Shown: positions 1 to 7,346 of the stretch, piece by piece
Position numbering within the stretch: position 1 is the first letter of the stretch
Layout: every line of letters begins with the position of its first letter
Assembly: GCA_028292835.1 (NCBI GenBank)
Contig: JAQGLP010000369.1
Location: 1-14,116 of the forward strand
Source of the DNA: Variovorax sp.
GTDB taxonomy: Bacteria > Pseudomonadota > Gammaproteobacteria > Burkholderiales > Burkholderiaceae_C
Length of the DNA stretch: 14,116 nt
Direction of reading: 5' to 3'
Program-made: the position numbers and the translations under genes
The notes under the pieces: model-generated
What the model was told of the DNA's origin: nothing
Database searches by the model: none
The model's input: only the letters and a program-made list of their open reading frames with translations

Positions 1-1
1 G

Positions 2-427
2 CTCGGCTTTCTGATTCATGATGTCTCGCGCTTGCGTCGCAGCGCCTTCGATCGCTGCCTGAAACCCCTGAGCGTGACGCGGTCGCAATGGTGGGTGCTG
101 GCCTATCTGTCGCGCGAGGACGGCATGACGCAGTCGCAGCTGGCCGAGGAACTCGACCTCGGCAAGGTGGCCGTCGGCGGCCTGATCGACCGCCTCGAGA
201 AATCCGGCCTGGTGCGGCGCGACGCCGACGCGACCGACCGGCGCGTCAACCGCGTCTTCCTCGAGCCCAAGAGCAAGCAGCTCATCACGCGCATGCGCAA
301 GGTCAGCCACCAGCTCAACGAGCAGATCCTCGACGGCCTGGCCGACACCAAGCTCGAGGCCGCAGCCACCACGCTGGACGCGATGAAGCGCAACCTGCTC
401 ACCTACCTCCAGGCCACCGAGGCCTGA
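2..427 (+). CDS. MarR-family transcriptional regulator, 5' end outside window
   Basis: Winged-helix DNA-binding regulator of the MarR family, which usually acts as a ligand-responsive repressor dimer at a nearby promoter. The frame is open from base 2 to the TGA at 425-427, giving 141 visible residues. The first of these (LGFLIHDVSRLRRSAFDR) already look like the MarR N-terminal dimerisation helix, so the true start lies left of the window and the TTG at 32 is not the start. The winged helix follows: a LTRSQW-like turn (here VTRSQWWVLAYL), the MTQSQLAEELDLGKVAVGGLIDRLEKSGLV recognition region (quoted in parts: TQSQLAEELDL and GGLIDRLEKSGLV), then the wing with RRDADATDRR. The C-terminal helix ends in LTYLQATEA. 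MarR proteins are commonly 140-160 residues, so only a short piece is missing. It lies 162 bases upstream of an acyl-CoA ligase in the same orientation, whose promoter region holds a palindrome it could bind. That link is inference. Confidence 0.9.
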   Translation, partial: LGFLIHDVSRLRRSAFDRCLKPLSVTRSQWWVLAYLSREDGMTQSQLAEELDLGKVAVGGLIDRLEKSGLVRRDADATDRRVNRVFLEPKSKQLITRMRKVSHQLNEQILDGLADTKLEAAATTLDAMKRNLLTYLQATEA

Positions 428-589
428 TCCTTCCGGGGGCCCTTTGGGGTCGCGCCTGTGCTCGCTTTCCCGGGGGTGGCCGGGCTTGCGATGGATCGTC
501 AATCCACGTATCGTACGGTAGTGAACTAATTTCGGCCGAGGCACGGCAATGATGCTCGCGCCACTAGCCACTACCTTGGAGATACAGGC
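428..589. other. Intergenic region between the MarR gene and the acyl-CoA ligase
   Basis: 162 bases with no convincing gene. The first third is very G/C-rich and contains a weak stem (GGCCC at about 440, TTTG loop, GGGTC) without a following T-run, so a rho-independent terminator is not supported. The middle carries the operator-like palindrome at 508-530. The end carries the ligase ribosome-binding site GGAG at 578-581. Confidence 0.6.
508..530 (+). promoter_or_regulatory. Operator/promoter-like element upstream of the first acyl-CoA ligase
   Basis: Bases 510-519 read ATCGTACGGT, an imperfect palindrome centred on GTAC (one mismatched pair). AGTGAACTAAT follows at 520-530. The same arrangement with 14 of 20 identical bases recurs at 2291-2310 before livG. 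A weak sigma-70-like pair (TTGCGA at 486-491, TATCGT at 509-514, 17-base spacer) overlaps the palindrome. Alternatively the AT-richer tail ACTAAT at 525-530 could be the -10 region. Either way, a bound repressor would cover the promoter. The binding protein is unknown; the MarR regulator at the left edge is the nearest candidate. Confidence 0.45.
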
Positions 590-2236
590 ATGACGGTCAA
601 AGGATTCGATCCCGCCGCCCACGGGCGGGCCATGCGCGAGGCGGGTTTCTGGCTTGACAGGACGATCGACGACTTCCTCGTCGAGTCGATTCGCCGTGCC
701 CCCGACAAGCCCGCGCTGGTGGCTTATCGCGCCGACCGGGTCGACCCGGTGCGCATCTCCTACCGCGAGCTCGGCGACAAGGTGGCGCTGGCCGCTGGCG
801 CGCTGCGCGAGCTCGGCGTCGGACATGGCGACATCGTGGCGGTGCAGGTGCCGAACTGGTGGGAATTCGTCGTCACCTCGCTCGCCTGCGGCCGCATCGG
901 TGCGGTGGTCAATCCGCTGATGCCGATCTTCCGGGAACGCGAACTCGAGTTCATGCTCGGCTTTGCGGAGGCCAAGGTCTTCGTGGTGCCGGCGATGTTT
1001 CGTGGGTTCGACCATGCCGCGATGGCCGAGAGCCTGAAGGCGTCCCTGCCCAAGCTGCAGCACGTCGTGGTCGTCGACGGGGAGGGCGCCAACGCCTTCG
1101 ACCGGATGCTGCTGCAGGGCAGTCATCGGGTCGAGGCGGCCGACAGCCGCGCCACCTCTGCGCTCGCTCCCGACGAACTCGCGGTGATGATGTTCACCTC
1201 GGGCACCACCGGATCGCCCAAGGGCGTGATGCACTCGTGCAACACGCTGCTGGCCTGCAACAAGGCGCTGGCCGGGCGCTTCGGGCTGACGTCGGACGAT
1301 GTCCTCCTCGCCTGTTCGCCGGTCGGCCACATGACCGGCTACGCCGCCGTGATGGTGCTGGGCCTGTACCTCGGCTCGACCGTCGTGCTGCAGGACATCT
1401 GGGAGGCACGGCGTGGCGTCACGCTGATGGCCGCGGAGGGCGTCACATACCTGGCTGCATCGTCGCCCTTCCTATCGGACATCTGCAACGCGGTGGCCGA
1501 GGGCGCGCCACGGCCCGACCGCATTCGCTCGTTCCTGTGCGGCGGTGCGCCGATCCCTCCGGTGCTCATCGAGCGCGCTGCCAAGGAACTGGACCTGAAA
1601 GTCTGCTCGCTGTGGGGAATGACTGAATCGCTCTCCAGCACCCTGACCGAGCCCTCGCGCGCGGCCGACAAGTCGTCGAAGACCGATGGCCGTGCGCTCG
1701 ACGGCGTCGACGTGCGCATCGTCGACTTCGACGGCAAGCCCCTGCCTGTCGGCGAGACCGGCCGGCTGCTGGTGCGCGGCGCGCAGATGGCGCTGGGCTA
1801 CTACAAGCGGCCTGACCTCGTCACCTACGACGCCGAAGGCTGGTTCGACACCGGCGACCTGGCCTACATGGACGACGAGGGCTACATCCGCATCAACGGA
1901 CGAACCAAGGACGTGCTGATCCGCGGCGGGGAGAACGTTCCCGTGGTGGAGATCGAGGCGCTGCTCTACAAGCATCCGGCCGTGGCGATGGCGGCCATCA
2001 TCGGCTACCCGGACGACCGCCTCGGCGAGCGCGCCTGCGCCTTCCTCGAACTGCGCCCCGGCGCCGCGCTCGACCTCACCGGTGTGCAGGCCTACATGGC
2101 CGAATGCAAGGTCGCGAAGCAGTACTGGCCCGAGCGGGTCGAAGTGCTCGACGCGGTGCCCCGCACGCCCAGCGGAAAGATCCAGAAGTTCCTCCTGAAG
2201 GAACGCGCCAAGGCGTACGGTTCTCCCGCGCGGTAG
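590..2236 (+). CDS. AMP-dependent acyl-CoA ligase, resembling the cyclohexanecarboxylate-CoA ligase group
   Basis: ANL-superfamily adenylating enzyme of 548 residues. These convert a carboxylic acid, ATP and CoA into an acyl-CoA, AMP and pyrophosphate in the cytoplasm. Visible motifs in order are the phosphate-binding loop FTSGTTGSPKG (202-212), LWGMTES (341-347), GWFDTGD (417-423), the hinge GRTKD (437-441), GGENV (446-450), and PSGK with the probable catalytic lysine K530. The ATG at 590 has GGAG eight bases upstream, and the length is normal for a full-length ligase. N-terminal features (HGRAMREAGFW, then RTIDDFL) recall ligases of the cyclohexanecarboxylate/medium-chain type, but this is by-eye similarity and the substrate is not established. 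The gene precedes a Liv-type importer operon and shares an operator-like element with it, so it probably activates the imported acid. No sign of truncation or foreign composition. Confidence 0.9.
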   Translation: MTVKGFDPAAHGRAMREAGFWLDRTIDDFLVESIRRAPDKPALVAYRADRVDPVRISYRELGDKVALAAGALRELGVGHGDIVAVQVPNWWEFVVTSLACGRIGAVVNPLMPIFRERELEFMLGFAEAKVFVVPAMFRGFDHAAMAESLKASLPKLQHVVVVDGEGANAFDRMLLQGSHRVEAADSRATSALAPDELAVMMFTSGTTGSPKGVMHSCNTLLACNKALAGRFGLTSDDVLLACSPVGHMTGYAAVMVLGLYLGSTVVLQDIWEARRGVTLMAAEGVTYLAASSPFLSDICNAVAEGAPRPDRIRSFLCGGAPIPPVLIERAAKELDLKVCSLWGMTESLSSTLTEPSRAADKSSKTDGRALDGVDVRIVDFDGKPLPVGETGRLLVRGAQMALGYYKRPDLVTYDAEGWFDTGDLAYMDDEGYIRINGRTKDVLIRGGENVPVVEIEALLYKHPAVAMAAIIGYPDDRLGERACAFLELRPGAALDLTGVQAYMAECKVAKQYWPERVEVLDAVPRTPSGKIQKFLLKERAKAYGSPAR

Positions 2237-2384
2237 CAGGTCCGCCCAACCCGCGCCACGTTGCGCACGGGTAAGCACTGATAGTGCATACGGTACAGTA
2301 GTGTATTATTTTTGTGTCCGGCATAAATGCTGGGCACTCATGGGCATCGGGGTCGGGACGCCTCGAAAAACTTGGACTTGGCGC
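2237..2384. other. Intergenic/leader region before livG
   Basis: 148 bases between the ligase stop and the favoured livG start. They contain the operator-like element at 2288-2310 in an A/T-richer patch that stands out from the GC-rich surroundings. About 75 bases of leader follow. Frames from 2301 and 2340 remain open into livG, so part of this stretch may be coding. No hairpin plus T-run was seen after the ligase, so read-through from it into livG is possible. Confidence 0.55.
2288..2310 (+). promoter_or_regulatory. Operator/promoter-like element upstream of livG
   Basis: Bases 2290-2299 read ACGGTACAGT, an imperfect GTAC-centred palindrome with one mismatched pair. They are followed by AGTGTATTATT at 2300-2310. 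This matches the element at 508-530 in both parts and in their spacing. TATTAT at 2304-2309 is a good -10 candidate (five of six consensus bases). No good -35 hexamer sits 16-18 bases upstream, which could mean activator dependence or that the assignment is wrong. A related TAGTGCATA at 2282-2290 forms a partial direct repeat with TAGTGTATT at 2299-2307. Confidence 0.45.
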
Positions 2385-3248
2385 ATGGACATCGCGGCTT
2401 CCACCGTACAGCGGACATCCTCACCACCGACGGGTCGCACGGCGACGGACGGACGCTTGGCAGCCAGTGCCGGCGCGTCGTTGGCCGTCGAAGGCGTGGA
2501 CCTGCGCTTCGGCGGAATCCACGCGCTGCGCGGCGTCTCGTTCACGGCAGCGCCAAGCCGGATCACGGCCGTGATCGGGCCCAACGGGGCCGGCAAGACG
2601 AGCGTGTTCAACACCATCTCGGGCTTTTACCGGCCCACTGCCGGCCGCGTGGTGCTCGACGGGCAGGACATCACCGCCGTGCCCGTGCACCAGCGCGCGT
2701 CGCGCGGACTTGCGCGCACGTTCCAGAACATCGCGCTGTTCCACGGGCTCAGCGTGCTGGAGAACATCAAGCTCGGCGGCCATCACACGATGCGCGCCGG
2801 CCTGCTGCAAAGTCTCGCGCACACCCGGGCGGCCCGCGACGAGGAACTCGCCCTGCGCGACGAGGTCGAGCGGCGCGTGATCGACTTCCTGCAGATCGAC
2901 CATCTGCGCCATCGACCCGTCGAGGCGCTTTCCTACGGCTTGCAGAAGCGCGTCGAGCTGGCGCGCGCACTGGCCATGCGGCCGCGCGTCCTGCTGCTCG
3001 ACGAGCCGGTAGCCGGCATGAATCGCGAAGAGACCGAAGACATGGCGCGCTTCATCCTCGACGTGCAGGAGGAATGGGGCGTGACGGTGCTGCTGGTGGA
3101 GCACGACATGGGCATGGTGATGGACATTTCCAGCCACGTCGTCGTGCTGAACTTCGGCGAGGTCATCGCGAGCGGCACGCCCTCCCAGGTGCGCAGTCAT
3201 CCGGGCGTCATCCAGGCCTATCTGGGTGCGGACGAGGAGATGTCGTGA
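2385..3248 (+). CDS. livG: HAAT-family ABC importer ATPase, LivG type
   Basis: Cytoplasmic ATPase subunit of a branched-chain-amino-acid-type (HAAT) importer. It pairs with LivF on the LivH/LivM permeases encoded downstream. From ATG 2385 the protein has 287 residues: Walker A GPNGAGKT (65-72), Q-loop Q114 in RTFQNIALF, an ABC signature in variant form LSYGLQKRVELARAL (182-196), Walker B VLLLDEP (202-208), and switch histidine H240 in LLVEHD. The C-terminal GEVIASGTPSQV and HPGVIQAYLG are typical of LivG. The start is uncertain. Frames from GTG 2301 and ATG 2340 are also open, but 2301 lies inside the putative promoter. No choice has a strong Shine-Dalgarno, and conserved homology begins only near residue 32. 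The first 30 residues are Ser/Thr/Ala-rich and unlike typical LivG. The stop overlaps the livH ATG by one base. Confidence 0.9.
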   Translation: MDIAASTVQRTSSPPTGRTATDGRLAASAGASLAVEGVDLRFGGIHALRGVSFTAAPSRITAVIGPNGAGKTSVFNTISGFYRPTAGRVVLDGQDITAVPVHQRASRGLARTFQNIALFHGLSVLENIKLGGHHTMRAGLLQSLAHTRAARDEELALRDEVERRVIDFLQIDHLRHRPVEALSYGLQKRVELARALAMRPRVLLLDEPVAGMNREETEDMARFILDVQEEWGVTVLLVEHDMGMVMDISSHVVVLNFGEVIASGTPSQVRSHPGVIQAYLGADEEMS

Positions 3249-4135
3249 TGAACATGACCAGCTGGTACGAGTTCATCGAATACAGCACCATCGGACTGCT
3301 GTCCGGCGGCGTGCTGGCATTGATCGCACTGAGCTTCGTTCTCGTCTACAAGGGGACCGGCGTCGTCAACTTCGCGGTCGGCGAGGTGATGATGCTCGGC
3401 GCCTACCTCTACTACGCGGCGCACGTCACCTTCGGCCTCGGCCCGCTGGCTGCATTCGCGCTCGCGCTCGGCGCCATTGCGCTGCTCGCCGTGCTGGTCG
3501 AGCGGCTGGTGCTGCGGCCGCTGTCCGGACAGTCGCCGGTGTCGGTGCTGATGGCCACCATCGGCATGGCCAGCATTGTGCAGGGCAGCGTCGAGGCGCT
3601 CTGGGGCGGCGACACCTTCACGGTGCCGCCCCTGCTGCCGCGCATGCCGCTGAACTTCGGCGAGATCCTGATCCCGGGCACGGCGATCGGCAACTTCGTG
3701 GTCGCGGCCGCGCTGATCGCCGCGTTCATCGCCTTCTTCCGCTATTCGAAGACAGGCATCGCGCTGCGAGCAACGGCGAGCGACCCGGTGACCGCGGCAA
3801 CGATGGGCATCAATATCCACCACGCGCAGCGTCTGACCTGGATCCTCTCCAGCCTCGTCGGCACGGTGGCCGGCGTGCTGATCGCGTCATCGGCGAATCT
3901 GTCGCCGCTGCTCGCCTCGACGGCGCTCGCCGGCTTCGCGGTGATCATCCTGGGTGGGCTGGACAGCATTGTCGGCGCCATCGTCGCGAGCCTGATTGTC
4001 GGCTGGCTTGACGCGGTGGCCGCCGGCTACCTCGGGGGCAAGGCACGCGACCTCGTGCCGTATGTGGTGGTGCTCGCGATCCTGGTGATGCGCCCCCACG
4101 GCATCTTCGGCACCCGAACCATCGAGAGGCTCTGA
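3248..4135 (+). CDS. livH: HAAT-family ABC importer permease, LivH type
   Basis: Integral inner-membrane permease, 295 residues, one half of the translocation channel. The ATG at 3248 overlaps the livG stop (TGATG) and has GAGGAG at 3234-3239, so translation is probably coupled. Several hydrophobic segments are visible, roughly at residues 15-34, 45-60, 65-86, 98-116, 146-164, 196-216, 226-258 and 268-282. Family marks are the N-terminal GLLSGGVLALIALSFVLVYK (15-34), NFAVGEVMMLGAY (41-53), and the cytoplasmic ATPase-contact loop GIALRATASDPVTAATMGIN (170-189). The family C-terminus is RPHGIFG (282-288). Length is usual for LivH. It would pair with the LivM subunit encoded two bases downstream. 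Confidence 0.93.
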   Translation: MNMTSWYEFIEYSTIGLLSGGVLALIALSFVLVYKGTGVVNFAVGEVMMLGAYLYYAAHVTFGLGPLAAFALALGAIALLAVLVERLVLRPLSGQSPVSVLMATIGMASIVQGSVEALWGGDTFTVPPLLPRMPLNFGEILIPGTAIGNFVVAAALIAAFIAFFRYSKTGIALRATASDPVTAATMGINIHHAQRLTWILSSLVGTVAGVLIASSANLSPLLASTALAGFAVIILGGLDSIVGAIVASLIVGWLDAVAAGYLGGKARDLVPYVVVLAILVMRPHGIFGTRTIERL

Positions 4136-4137
4136 CC

Positions 4138-5175
4138 ATGCGCACCGGCGTCTTCCACGAATCGCACCGCTCCGAGGAGCAGCTGTGGGATTCGCCCACC
4201 GTACGGCGGTGGATGGCCATGTCCATCCTCGCGCTGCTCGCCTTGCCTTTCTATGGCAGCGATTATGTGCTGGCGATGGCCTGCATCGTCGGAATCCACA
4301 TCGTCGCGACGCTTGGCCTCAATGTGACCACCGGCAGCACCGGCCAGATCTCGCTCGCGCATGCGGCGTTCCTCGGGGTCGGCTGCTACACGGTCGCGTG
4401 GCTGGCCAAGCAGGGCGTGCCGTTCTATGTCGCGTTGCCGCTCGCAGGCCTGCTGGCCGCAGCGATCGGCGTGCTGGTCGGTCTTCCGAGCCTGCGCGTA
4501 AAGGGCATCTACCTGGCGATCGCCACGCTCGCGGCTCACTTCATCCTGACCTTCGTGTTCCGCGAGTGGGAGCCGGTGACCGGTGGCGTGCCGGGCACGT
4601 CGATCCCACGTGCCAGCCTGTTTGGTTTCGAGTTGATCGGCGACCGCCGCAACTTCTACCTGATCTACGGCTGCGTGTTGGCGGCGGCGCTGGCAACCCG
4701 CAATCTCCAGCGCGGCTACATCGGCCGGGCCTTCATCGCCGTGCGCGACCGCGACATCTCGGCCGAGATCCTCGGGGTCAGCTTGTTGCGCACCAAGCTG
4801 CTCGCGTTCGCGCTCGGCGCCTTCTACGCCGGTGTCGCGGGCGGACTGCTGGGCTACTTCTACGGCAACATCACGCCCGAGTACTTCACGGTCACGCTGT
4901 CGATCTACTACCTGGCCGCAATCATCGTCGGCGGCGCCACGGTGCTCGGCAGCATCCTCGGTGCCGTCTTCATGACCTTCGTGCCCGAGGTCCTGCGGCT
5001 GGTCGCGCACGCGGGGGCGCAGTGGCTGCCCGGCATCGCCGGCCTGCTGCTGCCGATGGGGCAGGTCGTGTTCGGCCTGTTGATCATCGTCTTTCTGATC
5101 TTCGAGCCCCACGGGTTGTCGGCCATGTGGGCGCGCGTGCGGCGAGTTTTCCACCTGTGGCCCTTCATTACCTGA
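4138..5175 (+). CDS. livM: HAAT-family ABC importer permease, LivM type
   Basis: Second membrane permease of the importer, 345 residues. The ATG at 4138 follows the livH stop by two bases. After a polar N-terminal stretch (about residues 1-25) come multiple hydrophobic segments. LivM landmarks are GLNVTTGSTGQISLAHAAFLGVG (split here as LNVTTGSTGQISL, 61-73, and AHAAFLGVG, 74-82), GIYLAIATLA (123-132), the ATPase-contact loop GRAFIAVRDRDISAEILGVS (196-215), KLLAFALGAFYAGVAGGL (220-237), IIVGGATVLGSILGA (262-276), and FEPHGL near the C-terminus (322-327). The short tail WARVRRVFHLWPFIT is basic and aromatic. Together with livG, livH, the binding protein and livF this makes a complete five-component importer. 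Confidence 0.93.
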   Translation: MRTGVFHESHRSEEQLWDSPTVRRWMAMSILALLALPFYGSDYVLAMACIVGIHIVATLGLNVTTGSTGQISLAHAAFLGVGCYTVAWLAKQGVPFYVALPLAGLLAAAIGVLVGLPSLRVKGIYLAIATLAAHFILTFVFREWEPVTGGVPGTSIPRASLFGFELIGDRRNFYLIYGCVLAAALATRNLQRGYIGRAFIAVRDRDISAEILGVSLLRTKLLAFALGAFYAGVAGGLLGYFYGNITPEYFTVTLSIYYLAAIIVGGATVLGSILGAVFMTFVPEVLRLVAHAGAQWLPGIAGLLLPMGQVVFGLLIIVFLIFEPHGLSAMWARVRRVFHLWPFIT

Positions 5176-5198
5176 ACCGAAAACAAAGGAGACAGACC

Positions 5199-6385
5199 AT
5201 GACCGATTTTCTGAGGCGCAAACTGATCCAGGCCGCCGGCACCGCCGCCGCGCTCGGGCCCTTGGCCATCCGGGGTGCATTGGCGCAGGCCCAGAAGGGT
5301 GAGATCGTGATCGCGGCCTCGCAGCCCATCACCGGCATCTTCGCGTTCGCCGGCACGGCCATGAACAACGGGCTGAACGACTTCGTGCTGTGGAAGAACG
5401 CCAACGGCGGCGTCGGGGGTCGCAAACTGCGCTATGTGTCGGAAGACAGCGGCTTCAAGCTCGACCAGGGTGTGGCCATCTTCAAGAAGCTGATGGCGTC
5501 CGACAAGCCGACCTTCTTCTACGGCGACAGCACGCAATGGGCCAAGGCCGTCGCGCAGGACGCGATCGCGGCGGGCACGGTCATGACGTCGTCCACCTCG
5601 CTGGCGAGTTCGATGGCCGACCCGGTCGGGATGCCCCAGCACTTCGTGCCGGGTCCGATCTACGGCTCGATGCACGAGATCCTGATGGAGTACATCGCCA
5701 AGACATGGTCCAAGTCGGACAAGCCGAAGATCGCCTACGTCTATGCCGACACCGAGTTCGGCCGCGACGGCATTCCGGGCGGCAAGGCGCGCGCGGAGAA
5801 GCTGGGCCTGCCGATCGTCGCCGAGATCGTGACCAAGCAGGCCGGCATCGACGTCGCGCCCGAGGTGGCCAAGCTTCGCCGCGCCAGGCCCGACATCGTG
5901 ATCTTCCAGGGCTACATCCTTGCGCCCATGCCCGAGTTCGTGCGTCAGATGCGTGAAGCGGGCCTGCAGAGCCAGGTCATGGGTACCGCGTGGGGCCTGG
6001 ACAAGCCGGCCTACGACACGCTCGGCGCCATGGGCGAATCTCTCAGCGGCGTGAGCCCGTACCGCTACGGCCACGAGACCGATTCGGTCATGATCAACGC
6101 GATGCGCGACTTCGCGGCGAAGAACCGCCCCGACATGAAGAACATCTCCCCGTTCTACATCAGCTCGTGGCTCTCGGGCATGGTGTTCGCGGAGATCGCC
6201 GAGCGCTGCATCAAAGCCAGCAAGCCGCTTACGCTGCCCAACATGAAGGCCGCGCTCGAGTCGATGAAGGAGTGGGATTCGGGCGGCATCTTCGGCACGC
6301 TGGTGGACCTGAGCAAGCACCAGGCACCGGTAGGACGCATCTACCGCTACGACGCGAAGACCAAGCAGATGGAGCCGGCGAGCTC

Positions 6386-6401
<16 letters not shown>
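5199..6401 (+). CDS. Periplasmic substrate-binding protein of the HAAT importer (type I, Peripla_BP_6-like)
   Basis: Secreted ligand-binding component that delivers substrate to the LivHM channel; 400 residues. The ATG at 5199 is preceded by AAAGGAGA at 5185-5192, a strong ribosome-binding site. The N-terminus MTDFLRRKLIQAAG followed by an Ala/Leu-rich core and ALAQA gives a signal peptide with probable cleavage near residue 29-32. The paired arginines at 6-7 give a partial twin-arginine-like look. The mature start GEIVIAASQPITGIFAF (34-50) and DTEFGRDGIPGG (184-195) are typical of the family, as is an IAYVYADTE strand opening the second lobe (178-186). The final residues SSWIKV match a full-length end. 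In this family the ligand may be an amino acid, an aromatic acid, an amide or a fatty acid-like acid. Flanking CoA ligases favour a carboxylic acid. The livF start lies within its last codons. Confidence 0.92.
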
Positions 6402-7210
<809 letters not shown>

Positions 7211-7306
7211 AGCACCCCCGGGCTTGCCCGCTTCGTGTGGTGGTCCACCCCCTTGCAGGGGACAACGCCGGCGGCCCGGCAAAGCCGGTTCCGTGGCGTT
7301 CCTGGA
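7211..7306. repeat. Structured GC-rich intergenic element (REP-like) between livF and the acyl-CoA synthetase
   Basis: The livF stop is followed by a run of hairpins. CGGG/CCCG lies at 7219-7230, GGTG/CACC at 7239-7249, and CCCCT/AGGGG around a TGC loop at about 7249-7261. A compound stem has AACGCC at 7264-7269 pairing with GGCGTT at 7295-7300, a CGG/CCG pair inside, and an inner perfect hairpin CCGGC-AAA-GCCGG at 7276-7288. I recall very similar CGGCAAAGCCGGTTCCG-containing intergenic elements dispersed in Variovorax/Acidovorax-type genomes; this recollection was not checked. It could protect upstream mRNA or attenuate transcription into the ligase. No T-run follows, so it is not a classical terminator. 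Only one copy is present in the window. Confidence 0.6.
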
Positions 7307-7346
7307 AGAGAGTCACGCGGTTGTATTCGGTGGGAGACGATTCGAA

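Noticed and set aside
32..34. TTG as the MarR start
   Set aside because: The frame is open to base 2 and the residues before it fit the MarR N-terminal helix, so the gene begins outside the window.
437..455. Possible terminator after the MarR gene
   Set aside because: The stem is short, includes a wobble pair and has no T-run, so terminator function is not supported.
4027..6320. Long minus-strand open frames opposite livM and the binding protein
   Set aside because: Low-complexity His/Gln/Arg/Asp-rich translations mirror the codon bias of the real genes, and no start context or motif supports them.
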